From the NCBI GenBank assembly GCA_007117785.1, contig SKFV01000323.1, forward strand, positions 1-8,633: 8,633 nucleotides of DNA, read 5' to 3'. The position numbers and the translations under genes were made by a program. Under the pieces are notes generated by a model. The model saw only the letters and a program-made list of their open reading frames with translations. It searched no databases and was not told where the DNA came from. Shown one piece after another: positions 1-5,960 of the stretch (positions are counted from its first letter, which is position 1; each line of letters begins with the position of its first letter). This stretch comes from Pseudomonas sp. (GTDB lineage: Bacteria; Pseudomonadota; Gammaproteobacteria; Pseudomonadales; Pseudomonadaceae).

Positions 1-375
1 GAAGGACGCATTTCCGCTGGCGTCTTCGTTGGCAAGGGATCGGATCTGGGCGGTGGCTGCTCGACCATGGGCACCCTGTCCGGTGGCGGCAATATCGTCA
101 TTTCGGTCGGCGAAGGCTGCCTGATCGGCGCCAATGCCGGTATCGGCATCCCGCTGGGTGACCGTTGCACCGTAGAGGCTGGCCTTTATATCACCGCCGG
201 CATCAAGATCGCCCTGCTCGATGACAGCGACAAGCTGGTAGAAGTGGTCAAGGCCCGCGACCTGGCCAACCAGAGCGATCTGCTGTTCCGCCGCAACTCG
301 CAGACGGGTGCCATAGAGTGCAAAACCAACAAGAGCGCCATCCAGCTCAACGAAATGCTGCACGCGCATAACTGA
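1..375 (+). CDS. dapD: DapD, tetrahydrodipicolinate N-succinyltransferase (3' part; start lies before the window)
   Basis: The reading frame is open from base 1 and ends with TGA at 373-375, giving the last 124 residues. The enzyme transfers succinyl from succinyl-CoA to 2,3,4,5-tetrahydrodipicolinate, a cytoplasmic step of the succinylase route to meso-diaminopimelate and lysine. The visible part has the glycine-rich, hexapeptide-type left-handed beta-helix pattern of this acyltransferase family: EGRISAGVFVGKGSDLGGG at the start, then STMGTLSGGGN and CLIGANAGIGIPLGD. The tail ending LNEMLHAHN fits the longer Pseudomonas-type DapD (about 340 residues) better than the shorter E. coli form; that is from memory of the family. 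dapE, which acts two steps later, lies about 3.2 kb downstream on the same strand. The gene converges on tcdA across a repeat-rich gap. Confidence 0.95.
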   Translation, partial: EGRISAGVFVGKGSDLGGGCSTMGTLSGGGNIVISVGEGCLIGANAGIGIPLGDRCTVEAGLYITAGIKIALLDDSDKLVEVVKARDLANQSDLLFRRNSQTGAIECKTNKSAIQLNEMLHAHN

Positions 376-396
376 GCTTCGTAGCTGATTCCGTAG

Positions 397-422
397 CGGG
401 CACGGCATGCCGTGCCCCTACG
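397..422 (-). repeat. Palindromic repeat, copy 1 (inverted relative to copies 2 and 3)
   Basis: The core at 398-417 is a perfect 20-nt palindrome, GGGCACGGCATGCCGTGCCC. Read on the minus strand the 26-nt unit is CGTAG, then the core, then G, identical to copies 2 and 3. CGTAG at 392-396 can also pair with CTACG at 418-422 past one bulged C, extending the stem to about 15 bp. It begins 22 bases after the dapD stop codon. Confidence 0.9.
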
Positions 423-499
423 CAAGGATTGTAAGCCAGGCCTTTTGGTTGGGAACATGAATTCTCGTGGGAATCATATCAGGCTCGATGGTGTTGTTT

Positions 500-519
500 G
501 GCTCGGCATGCCGAACCCC
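500..519 (-). repeat. Degenerate copy of the palindromic repeat
   Basis: On the minus strand this reads GGGGTTCGGCATGCCGAGCC, matching the intact unit at 17 of 20 positions with the GGGG side oriented as in copy 1. The inner TCGGCATGCCGA (503-514) is still a perfect palindrome. Two of the three differences are a compensating pair (CA..TG type to T..A), which keeps the stem; that suggests a diverged family member rather than a chance match. Confidence 0.6.
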
Positions 520-614
520 TTCGTGAGATATCTGGCTTGGCGTATTACTAGCCAGCCATGATCACCAACCTGGCGCACGCAACAACCATACAGCCACACA
601 TAGCCAACCCTTGA

Positions 615-640
615 CGTAGGGGCACGGCATGCCGTGCCCG
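615..640 (+). repeat. Palindromic repeat, copy 2
   Basis: CGTAG, the 20-nt palindromic core (620-639) and a closing G are identical to copy 3, and to copy 1 read on the other strand. The flanks differ from the other copies, so the 26-nt element itself is the repeated unit, not a larger duplication. Confidence 0.9.
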
Positions 641-723
641 CCACGTTTCGCCACAACACGCCTGAAAACACCAACCTCACCGCACGCACAACCCAAACCA
701 CTTCCGGTGGTCCTAACCCCCGG

Positions 724-749
724 CGTAGGGGCACGGCATGCCGTGCCCG
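724..749 (+). repeat. Palindromic repeat, copy 3
   Basis: Identical 26-nt unit with its core at 729-748, exactly 109 bases after copy 2 and in the same orientation. The short upstream flank is pyrimidine-rich before both copies (CCAACCC before copy 2, CCTAACCCC before copy 3), a weak hint of some extra shared sequence. Confidence 0.9.
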
Positions 750-780
750 TCAAACTCCAAAGCCACACATCACCCTGGGC

Positions 781-826
781 TGACGCCTCTGCGTCATCGC
801 GAACCGCGCAGTGGTGTGACGATCCA
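781..826 (+). repeat. Second inverted-repeat element, REP-like
   Basis: TGACGC (781-786) pairs perfectly with GCGTCA (791-796) around a CTCT loop, and CGTCA (792-796) can instead pair with TGACG (817-821), so two alternative hairpins share one arm. The stretch from CGTCATCGCGAA to GACGATCCA resembles, from memory, a dispersed repeat with GTCATTGCGA and CAATCCA ends seen in many bacterial genomes; here it would be a diverged single copy. It ends 20 bases before the tcdA stop codon. Confidence 0.5.
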
Positions 827-846
827 AGTCCAGGCACTGCAGAGCA

Positions 847-1635
847 TCAAGCTTGCCGCTTACCCAATACCCGCTTCACCGCCTCAGCCGCTGCCACCAT
901 ACCGAAGGTCGCCGTGACCATGGTCACAGCACCAAAGCCGCCCGCACAATCCAGCTTCACGCCTTCACCAACAAAAGACTTATGCTGGCACACGCTGCCA
1001 TCCGGCATCGGGTAGCGCAGCTGTTCGGTGGAGTACACACAGGGCACACCAAAGCTGCGTTTACTCTCGGCGCGGGCAAAATTATGCGAGCGTCGCAGCT
1101 GCGAGCGTACCTTGGCCGCCAGGGGATCATTCACGGTCTTTGACAAATCAGCGACCACAACCTGGGTCGGATCGATCTGCCCGCCGGCGCCCCCCGTGGT
1201 CACCAGCGGTATCTTGCGCCGCTTGCACCAGACGATCAGCGCCACCTTGGCGGCGACGCTGTCGATGCAATCCACCACGCAATCGATCTCGCCCTCCATG
1301 TAAGTCGGCAAGGTCGCCTCGGTGACAAAGTCCATTACCGGATTGACCTCGCAGTCCGGGTTGATCGCCCGAACCCGTTCGGCCATCACCTCCACCTTGA
1401 GCCGCCCGACCGTGCCCGTCATCGCTGGTAACTGGCGGTTGGTATTGGTGACGCAGATATCGTCCATATCAATAAGTGTGATCTTGCCCACCCCAGTGCG
1501 CGCCAGAGCTTCGACCACCCAGGAACCGACACCGCCAATGCCGACCACCAGCATATGACTGGCTTGCAACCTGGTCAGGCCGTCAGTGCCGTAAAGTCGG
1601 GCGATACCGCCAAAGCGGGGATCGATTGTGGTCAT
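847..1635 (-). CDS. tcdA: TcdA (CsdL), tRNA threonylcarbamoyladenosine dehydratase
   Basis: A protein of 262 residues of the ThiF/MoeB/E1 family. The enzyme uses ATP to activate the carboxylate of t6A37 in ANN-decoding tRNAs and cyclises it to ct6A. Visible features: the Rossmann nucleotide-binding loop GIGGVGS (32-38), the acidic end of strand 2 in LIDMDD (54-59), TNTNRQ (63-68), and GEGVKLDCAGGFG near the C-terminus, where C230 matches the position I recall for the conserved E. coli C-terminal cysteine. The ATG at 1635 is chosen over an in-frame upstream start at 1680 because homologues begin near here, GAGG lies about 6 bases upstream, and the longer form would translate a repeat element. 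The sulfur-transfer partners CsdA/CsdE are not in the window. It is divergent from the gene at 1842 and convergent with dapD. Confidence 0.94.
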   Translation of the reverse strand: MTTIDPRFGGIARLYGTDGLTRLQASHMLVVGIGGVGSWVVEALARTGVGKITLIDMDDICVTNTNRQLPAMTGTVGRLKVEVMAERVRAINPDCEVNPVMDFVTEATLPTYMEGEIDCVVDCIDSVAAKVALIVWCKRRKIPLVTTGGAGGQIDPTQVVVADLSKTVNDPLAAKVRSQLRRSHNFARAESKRSFGVPCVYSTEQLRYPMPDGSVCQHKSFVGEGVKLDCAGGFGAVTMVTATFGMVAAAEAVKRVLGKRQA

Positions 1636-1667
1636 GGAGGCCTCGGTGAGTGTGGCTGAGTGCGCTC

Positions 1668-1706
1668 CCCCTCTCCCCAACCCCTCTCCCGCGAAGGGGA
1701 GAGGGG
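1668..1706. repeat. Pyrimidine-rich hairpin repeat in the tcdA leader
   Basis: CCCCTCTCCC occurs twice (1668-1677 and 1681-1690). Either copy can pair with GGGAGAGGGG (1697-1706), the second giving a perfect 10-bp stem with a GCGAAG loop. The pattern resembles a widely dispersed bacterial CCCTCTCCC/GGGAGAGGG repeat that I know only from memory. It sits 33-71 bases before the tcdA start and would be transcribed in its leader if the promoter at 1771-1776 is used. Confidence 0.7.
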
Positions 1707-1770
1707 CTAGACTGAGCTGAGGGCAAAGCCTGAGTTGTCTTGGATGTATTGATTAAGCCTGTAGCGCTGA

Positions 1771-1776
1771 ATTATA
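1771..1776 (-). promoter_or_regulatory. Candidate promoter -10 for tcdA
   Basis: The minus strand reads a consensus TATAAT here, inside GGGGTATAATTCAG. The -35 is weak: CTGAGT at 1795-1800, 18 bases upstream, matches only the central TGA. Transcription would start near 1764 and give a leader of roughly 129 nt containing the hairpin repeat. Confidence 0.4.
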
Positions 1777-1804
1777 CCCCACCAGCACGTCTCCACTCAG
1801 CAAA

Positions 1805-1813
1805 TGCTAAGAT
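1805..1813 (+). promoter_or_regulatory. Candidate extended -10 promoter for the 1842/rlmF pair
   Basis: TGCTAAGAT fits an extended -10 (TGN plus TAAGAT, 4 of 6 to TATAAT), followed by GCGCGC as in many Pseudomonas starts. A start near 1820 would leave a leader of about 20 nt before the ATG at 1842. No good -35 is seen. An alternative on this strand is TTGATT (1749-1754) with TATACC (1773-1778) at 18-bp spacing. Either one supports starting translation at 1842 rather than further upstream. Confidence 0.33.
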
Positions 1814-1841
1814 GCGCGCTGCGACTGACTGCGGAGCCAGC

Positions 1842-2564
1842 ATGGGCCTTTTGTTTGAAGAAATTGATTGCCAACCCTCGGCCATTGGCGAGATTTCGCT
1901 GCGGCGGCGGACCATTCCGGCGCTGGGTGAGCGGGATATCTATGAGGTCAAGCTGGGCGATGAGTTCCTGATGTCGAGCATGTTTCCCGAAGCGGAAATC
2001 GCCCTGAGCAAGCTCGGCCTGGCCGCAGTCAACGGCGATCAGCTAAGCGTGGTGGTCGGTGGCTTGGGTCTAGGTTATACCGCTGTTGCCGCACTCGAAG
2101 ACCCGCGCGTCAATGAGCTGCTGATCGTGGATTATCTGGATACCGTGATCCAGTGGCACCGTGAGGAAAAAGTCCCGCTGGGCAAGACGCTCAACGCCGA
2201 CTCGCGCACGCGCTATATCCATGGCAGCTTTTTCGATATGGCGGTTGACCCTTCTGGCGGTTTTGATCCGGAAGCGCCCGGCCGTCAGTTTGATGCCATA
2301 TTGCTCGACATTGACCACTCGCCGCACGCCCTGCTGCATGCCTCCAACGCCAGTTTCTATACCGTGGACAGCCTTGGCAAGATGGCTCGACAACTGCGTT
2401 CAGGTGGCGTCTTTGCGCTCTGGTCGCAGGATCCGCCGGATGCTGAATTCATGGCCGTCATGCAGCAGTTGTTCAAGACCTGCGACGCCCATGTGGTGCC
2501 CTTTTACAATCCGTTCCAGAGCGGTGAATCCACCAACACTGTGTATGTCGGAGTACAGCCCTGA
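1842..2564 (+). CDS. Spermidine synthase-like (Rossmann methyltransferase-fold) protein
   Basis: A 240-residue protein with the layout of the spermidine synthase/class I methyltransferase fold: a glycine-rich loop VVGGLGLGYTA (71-81), an acidic strand end LLIVDYLD (93-100), and FDAILLDIDHSPHALL (150-165) in the position of the catalytic-Asp strand. The canonical aminopropyltransferase GGGDG/GGGEG motif is replaced by GGLGLG, so polyamine synthesis is not assured. ATG at 1842 is preferred because GGAG (1833-1836) sits 5 bases upstream and candidate promoters lie just before it. In-frame starts at 1740 (TTG) and 1812 (ATG) have weaker or no ribosome sites. Its TGA overlaps the rlmF ATG by one base, so the two are probably translationally coupled. 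The fold is well supported, the substrate unknown; a nucleic-acid or small-molecule methyltransferase is an alternative. Confidence 0.85.
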   Translation: MGLLFEEIDCQPSAIGEISLRRRTIPALGERDIYEVKLGDEFLMSSMFPEAEIALSKLGLAAVNGDQLSVVVGGLGLGYTAVAALEDPRVNELLIVDYLDTVIQWHREEKVPLGKTLNADSRTRYIHGSFFDMAVDPSGGFDPEAPGRQFDAILLDIDHSPHALLHASNASFYTVDSLGKMARQLRSGGVFALWSQDPPDAEFMAVMQQLFKTCDAHVVPFYNPFQSGESTNTVYVGVQP

Positions 2565-3505
2565 TGCCCTTTCACCCGCGCAACCGGCATCAGGGGTACT
2601 ATGACTTTGCCGCACTGACCAACCGCAACAAGGCGCTCAAGCCGCACCTGACGCGCAACCCCAGCGGCGAGCAGACCATCGATTTTACCAATGCCGCGGC
2701 AGTCAAGGAGCTTAACCGCGCCCTGCTGCAAACCCAGTACGGTCTGAGCACCTGGGATATTCCCGAGGGCTACCTCTGTCCACCGGTACCCGGGCGGGCC
2801 GATGTGATTCATGCCCTCGCCGACCTGCTCAGCACCAGCCATGACGGCCAACTACCGCCCGGCAACGCATTATGCGGACTGGATATCGGCTGCGGCGCCA
2901 ACCTGATTTATCCGCTGATCGGTCATGCCGCCTATGGCTGGCATTTTGTTGCAAGCGATAGCGACCAGATGGCGCTGGATAACGCGCAACGCATCCTGAA
3001 GGCAAATCCGGACTTTTTGCCGGCCATAAGACTGCGCAAGCAAGCCGACCCGGCGCAGGTGTTCAGCGGCATTATCCAGCCTGATGAGCGCCTGGATTTC
3101 ACCCTGTGCAACCCGCCCTTCCACGCCGACCAGTCGACTGCCCGAGCCGCCAACCAGAAAAAGTGGCAACAACTGGGCAAGCGGGAGAGCAAGCGCGACC
3201 CCGGGCTCAACTTTGCCGGACAGTCGCATGAACTGATCTGCCCGGGTGGCGAAGCCGGCTTTCTGCAACGACTGATTGCCAACAGCCAGGCCTTTGCCAC
3301 TCAGGTCTTCTGGTTTACCACCCTGGTATCCAAGGCCGCCAATCTGCCACCCCTGCGTCAGCAGCTGGAAAAACAGGGCGTCGCTGACCTGCGCGTGATC
3401 GATATGGCCCAGGGCAACAAGCACAGCCGTTTGCTGGCCTGGACCTATCTGGACAAGAAACAGCGCCGTGCCTGGCGGCGCAAACGCTGGCAAGCGGCAG
3501 AGTAA
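2564..3505 (+). CDS. rlmF: RlmF, 23S rRNA (adenine(1618)-N6)-methyltransferase
   Basis: A 313-residue SAM-dependent methyltransferase that in E. coli makes m6A1618 in 23S rRNA. Matches to the recalled E. coli protein run along its length: HPRNRH at the N-terminus, STWDIPEGYLCPPVPGRADVIH (62-83), the SAM-binding LDIGCGANLIYPLIG (106-120), the catalytic N6-adenine motif NPPFH (183-187), GGEAGF (228-233), WFTTLVSK (250-257) and MAQGNKHSRLLAWT (281-294). The arginine/lysine-rich C-terminus (KKQRRAWRRKRW) fits RNA contact. The start overlaps the preceding stop as TGATG, with GGAG at 2550-2553 rather far upstream (10 bases), consistent with coupled translation. Length is close to the E. coli protein and no defect is seen. 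Confidence 0.96.
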   Translation: MPFHPRNRHQGYYDFAALTNRNKALKPHLTRNPSGEQTIDFTNAAAVKELNRALLQTQYGLSTWDIPEGYLCPPVPGRADVIHALADLLSTSHDGQLPPGNALCGLDIGCGANLIYPLIGHAAYGWHFVASDSDQMALDNAQRILKANPDFLPAIRLRKQADPAQVFSGIIQPDERLDFTLCNPPFHADQSTARAANQKKWQQLGKRESKRDPGLNFAGQSHELICPGGEAGFLQRLIANSQAFATQVFWFTTLVSKAANLPPLRQQLEKQGVADLRVIDMAQGNKHSRLLAWTYLDKKQRRAWRRKRWQAAE

Positions 3506-3517
3506 GCCGCTGCCATC

Positions 3518-3526
3518 TGTTATCAT
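3518..3526 (+). promoter_or_regulatory. Candidate extended -10 promoter for dapE
   Basis: TGTTATCAT is a TGN extension joined to TATCAT (5 of 6 to TATAAT), in the 55-base gap between rlmF and dapE. Transcription would start near 3533, about 28 bases before the dapE ATG. The -35 area (CAGAGT around 3498-3503) is poor, as is common for extended -10 promoters. It implies dapE-rlmA-5511 can be transcribed independently of rlmF. Confidence 0.5.
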
Positions 3527-3560
3527 ATCCTCCGATTACACCTGAATACTGAGTACTCCG

Positions 3561-4697
3561 ATGAGCGATCTGTCCCCGACCCTGGCATTGGCCTGCGAGC
3601 TGATTTCCCGTGATTCCACCACGCCGGAGGATGCCGGCTGTCAGCAACTGATGGCCGAACGCCTGGCCAGTATTGGCTTTGTCATCGAAAACCTGCGTTT
3701 CGGTGATGTGGACAATCTCTGGGCCCGTCGCGGGACGGATGGCCCGGTGCTCTGCTTTGCCGGGCATACCGACGTTGTGCCCACCGGCCCGGTCGAACGC
3801 TGGGATAACCCGCCCTTTGCACCCAAAATCATCGACGGCATGCTGCATGGCCGCGGCGCAGCGGATATGAAAGGCAGCCTGGCTGCCATGCTGGTTGCGG
3901 TCGAGCGTTTTGTCGCCGAGCACCCCCAGCACAAGGGCTCAATCGCTTTCCTGATTACCAGCGACGAAGAAGGTCCAGCCACCGAGGGCACGGTCAAGGT
4001 GGTAGAGACCCTGGTTGCGCGCGAGGAAAAGGTCGACTGGTGCATTGTCGGCGAACCCTCCAGTACAGAGCTGGTGGGTGATGTGGTCAAGAACGGCCGC
4101 CGCGGCTCACTGAATGCCCGCCTGACCATCAAGGGCAAGCAAGGCCATGTCGCCTACCCGCACCTGGCACGCAACCCGATTCATCTGGCAGCGCCTGCGT
4201 TGGCCGCGCTGGCGGCGGAAGCCTGGGATAACGGCAATGACTACTTTCCGCCGACCAGCTTCCAGATTTCCAATATCAACAGCGGCACCGGCGCGACCAA
4301 TGTAGTACCGGGCGAACTGGTGGCCCTGATCAATTTCCGCTTCTCTACCGAGTCCACAGTGGATGGCCTCAAGGCACGGGTCACCACCCTGCTCGACCAG
4401 CACGGACTGGATTACGAACTGGACTGGACCCTGTCCGGCCTGCCCTTCCTGACCGAGCCGGGTGATTTGCTCGACGGCGTCGCCGCTGCCATTCGTGACG
4501 TCACCGGCCGCGAGACCCAGCCGTCGACCTCTGGCGGCACTTCTGACGGGCGCTTTATCGCCACCATGGGCACCCAGGTGGTCGAGCTCGGCCCGATCAA
4601 TGCGACCATCCACCAGGTCAACGAACACATCAGTGCCGCTGACCTGGATACCCTGACCGATATCTATCAGGCCAGCCTGACCCGGTTGCTGGTCTGA
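3561..4697 (+). CDS. dapE: DapE, succinyl-diaminopimelate desuccinylase
   Basis: A 378-residue M20-family di-zinc hydrolase that cleaves N-succinyl-LL-2,6-diaminopimelate to LL-diaminopimelate and succinate in the cytoplasm. All family metal and catalytic residues are present, offset by two from recalled H. influenzae numbering: H69 and D71 in GHTDVVPTG, D102 in ADMKGSLAAM (bridging), E136 and E137 in SDEEGPA (general base and ligand), E165 in GEPSS, H351 in NATIHQVNE. H196 in QGHVAYPHLARNP lies in the dimerisation domain (about 180-290), followed by NATIHQ in the returning catalytic domain. The ATG at 3561 has only a weak GAG (3551-3553) 7 bases upstream but agrees with the family N-terminus. 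The TGA overlaps the rlmA ATG by one base. It shares the lysine pathway with dapD at the window's left edge. Confidence 0.97.
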   Translation: MSDLSPTLALACELISRDSTTPEDAGCQQLMAERLASIGFVIENLRFGDVDNLWARRGTDGPVLCFAGHTDVVPTGPVERWDNPPFAPKIIDGMLHGRGAADMKGSLAAMLVAVERFVAEHPQHKGSIAFLITSDEEGPATEGTVKVVETLVAREEKVDWCIVGEPSSTELVGDVVKNGRRGSLNARLTIKGKQGHVAYPHLARNPIHLAAPALAALAAEAWDNGNDYFPPTSFQISNINSGTGATNVVPGELVALINFRFSTESTVDGLKARVTTLLDQHGLDYELDWTLSGLPFLTEPGDLLDGVAAAIRDVTGRETQPSTSGGTSDGRFIATMGTQVVELGPINATIHQVNEHISAADLDTLTDIYQASLTRLLV

Positions 4698-5500
4698 TGC
4701 TGCAATTGATTTGCCCGCATTGCCAGGCGCCGCTGCAGCAAAACGAGCGACAGTGGCGCTGCGACAACAACCACAGCTACGATCAGGCCCGTCAGGGTTA
4801 CCTGAACCTGCTGCTGGTGCAGCACAAGAACAGCCGCAACCCTGGCGACACCCCACAGATGCTCGCCTGTCGCCAGGCCTTTCTCGATGCCGGGCATTAC
4901 CAGCCGGTCAGTGATGCCATCAACAGTCTGTTTGCAGACCTGCCCGAGGGCAATCTGGTGGATATCGGCTGTGGTGAAGGCTATTACCTGGATCGCCTGG
5001 CCCGCAGCCTGCCAGCACTGGAGTGTGGTGGCCTGGACATCAGCAAGGATGCGGTGGTCAAGGCCAGTAAACGCAATCACGACGTGCGCTGGCTGGTGGC
5101 CTCCAGTGCCCGCCTGCCTTTTGCTGAACAGAGTGTTGATGCCCTGCTCTGCGTATTCAGCCCCTGGCAATGGGATGCCTGCCTGAAAGTACTCAAACCC
5201 GGTGGCCGGTTATTGCTGGTTGGCCCGCACAGTGATCATTTGCTTACTCTACGGCAGGGTCTTTACCCCGAAGTGCATCCAACCCCGCCACTGATCAAGG
5301 ACCTGCCGGAGAATCTGTCAGTCGTCAGCCAGCAAACCTTGCGCTATCCTTTGACCTTGAGCGCTACTGACCTGAGCAACTTGATCGGTATGACTCCACA
5401 TGGCTTTCGCAGTCAGCAGGAGCGTCAAACACAACTGATCGAACAGGGCGTGCCGGGGCTGGAAGTCGCCATGGACCTGATCATGCTGCAACGACACTGA
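4697..5500 (+). CDS. rlmA: RlmA, 23S rRNA (guanine(745)-N1)-methyltransferase
   Basis: A 267-residue class I methyltransferase that in Gram-negatives makes m1G745 in helix 35 of 23S rRNA. The N-terminal zinc site is visible as C6-x2-C9, C22 and H26 (CPHC, then RCDNNHSYD). Next comes ARQGYLNLLLVQHKNSRNPGD (31-51), a family signature. The SAM-binding motif is VDIGCGEGYYL (88-98), then GLDISKDAV (112-120) and VFSPW (153-157). The start overlaps the dapE stop as TGATG and lacks a clear ribosome site of its own, so translation is probably coupled. The Gram-positive homologue TlrB methylates the neighbouring G748; gamma-proteobacterial context and recalled similarity favour RlmA. Confidence 0.94.
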   Translation: MLQLICPHCQAPLQQNERQWRCDNNHSYDQARQGYLNLLLVQHKNSRNPGDTPQMLACRQAFLDAGHYQPVSDAINSLFADLPEGNLVDIGCGEGYYLDRLARSLPALECGGLDISKDAVVKASKRNHDVRWLVASSARLPFAEQSVDALLCVFSPWQWDACLKVLKPGGRLLLVGPHSDHLLTLRQGLYPEVHPTPPLIKDLPENLSVVSQQTLRYPLTLSATDLSNLIGMTPHGFRSQQERQTQLIEQGVPGLEVAMDLIMLQRH

Positions 5501-5510
5501 GGGACTACCC

Positions 5511-5882
5511 GTGCGCCAACCGGATATTGAAATCTACCTGCGTGAAGACCATGTGCCCGCCCTGCTCGACTGGCTGGGTACCCAGGGTCAGCTGGAGCTG
5601 CCCGCTGGCAAACGCCAGGGCAATCTGATGCTGAACGGCGAGTGCATCCCCGTACAGATCATTCCCAAGGCTGCCGGCAAATGGACCTCGATCTGGTTCG
5701 ACAGCCCGGACACGCCCTGGGCCACCGATGCCGAATGCGCACAAGCTGTTTTCGACGCAACCGGCCATGAAGTGCGCTGTTCAGTCGGCACCTGGCAGGA
5801 AACCGATGGCGAAGCCGACGCCGACCGCTGGCTCAAGGTGAATGCCAACGGGGCCGAGGAGTTCAGTTGGCCTTCGCCCTGA
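5511..5882 (+). CDS. Small Trp-rich acidic protein of unknown function, downstream of rlmA
   Basis: A 123-residue protein that I do not recognise as a named family; I recall a similar-sized hypothetical gene after rlmA in other Pseudomonas. It begins with GTG at 5511, supported by GAGGG at 5499-5503 (7 bases before the start), which overlaps the rlmA stop codon. It has no signal peptide or membrane segment, so it should be cytoplasmic. It is acidic and unusually rich in tryptophan (W21, W58, W62, W70, W95, W107, W120), with three scattered cysteines (C45, C76, C90) and no obvious metal motif. The pattern DIEIYLREDHVPALLDWL suggests an alpha/beta start. Eleven bases from rlmA, it is almost certainly the last gene of the dapE-rlmA unit. 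Confidence 0.85.
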   Translation: MRQPDIEIYLREDHVPALLDWLGTQGQLELPAGKRQGNLMLNGECIPVQIIPKAAGKWTSIWFDSPDTPWATDAECAQAVFDATGHEVRCSVGTWQETDGEADADRWLKVNANGAEEFSWPSP

Positions 5883-5960
5883 TCTGTATCAAGTAATAAT
5901 CGTGGCATTGAGGCTAGACTGTTGGCCGACAACCAACCTGAAAGAGCTCTGGAGCGCCTG

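Larger units (their letters stand above)
376..846. other. Convergent intergenic region filled with palindromic repeats
   Basis: This 471-base stretch lies between the 3' ends of dapD (+) and tcdA (-). I see no credible gene: open frames on both strands lack a ribosome site and a family match, and their recurring GTACRA(P/R) peptide is just the translated repeat. It holds three identical copies of a palindromic element, one degenerate copy and one unrelated inverted-repeat element, listed separately. No hairpin followed by a T-run is visible for dapD or tcdA, so the palindromes may be the only strong structures available at either 3' end. Repeats placed between convergent genes are typical of REP-like elements. 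Confidence 0.8.

Noticed and set aside
397..749. CRISPR-like array from the repeated units
   Set aside because: Only three exact units, in mixed orientation and at unequal spacing (about 220 and 109 bases), with a near-perfect full palindrome and no cas genes.
474..837. Overlapping open frames on the minus strand, sharing a recurring GTACRA(P/R) peptide that also appears in the 186-458 frame
   Set aside because: The peptide is the translation of the palindromic DNA repeat in different frames. There is no ribosome site, no family pattern and the frames cross the repeats.
629..1015. A 128-residue plus-strand open frame running into tcdA
   Set aside because: It covers two repeats and then runs antisense to the well-supported tcdA; low-complexity Pro/Thr/Ser-rich composition and no ribosome site.
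1740..1841. N-terminal extension of the spermidine synthase-like protein from TTG at 1740 or ATG at 1812
   Set aside because: No good ribosome site before either, candidate promoters fall inside the extension, and the ATG at 1842 has GGAG at ideal spacing.
2870..3526. A 218-residue minus-strand open frame antisense to rlmF
   Set aside because: rlmF matches its family along its whole length; the antisense frame is a GC-rich shadow with no recognisable features.
4107..4856. A 249-residue minus-strand open frame across dapE and rlmA
   Set aside because: It is a shadow of dapE, whose zinc-site residues are all intact, and has no family pattern of its own.
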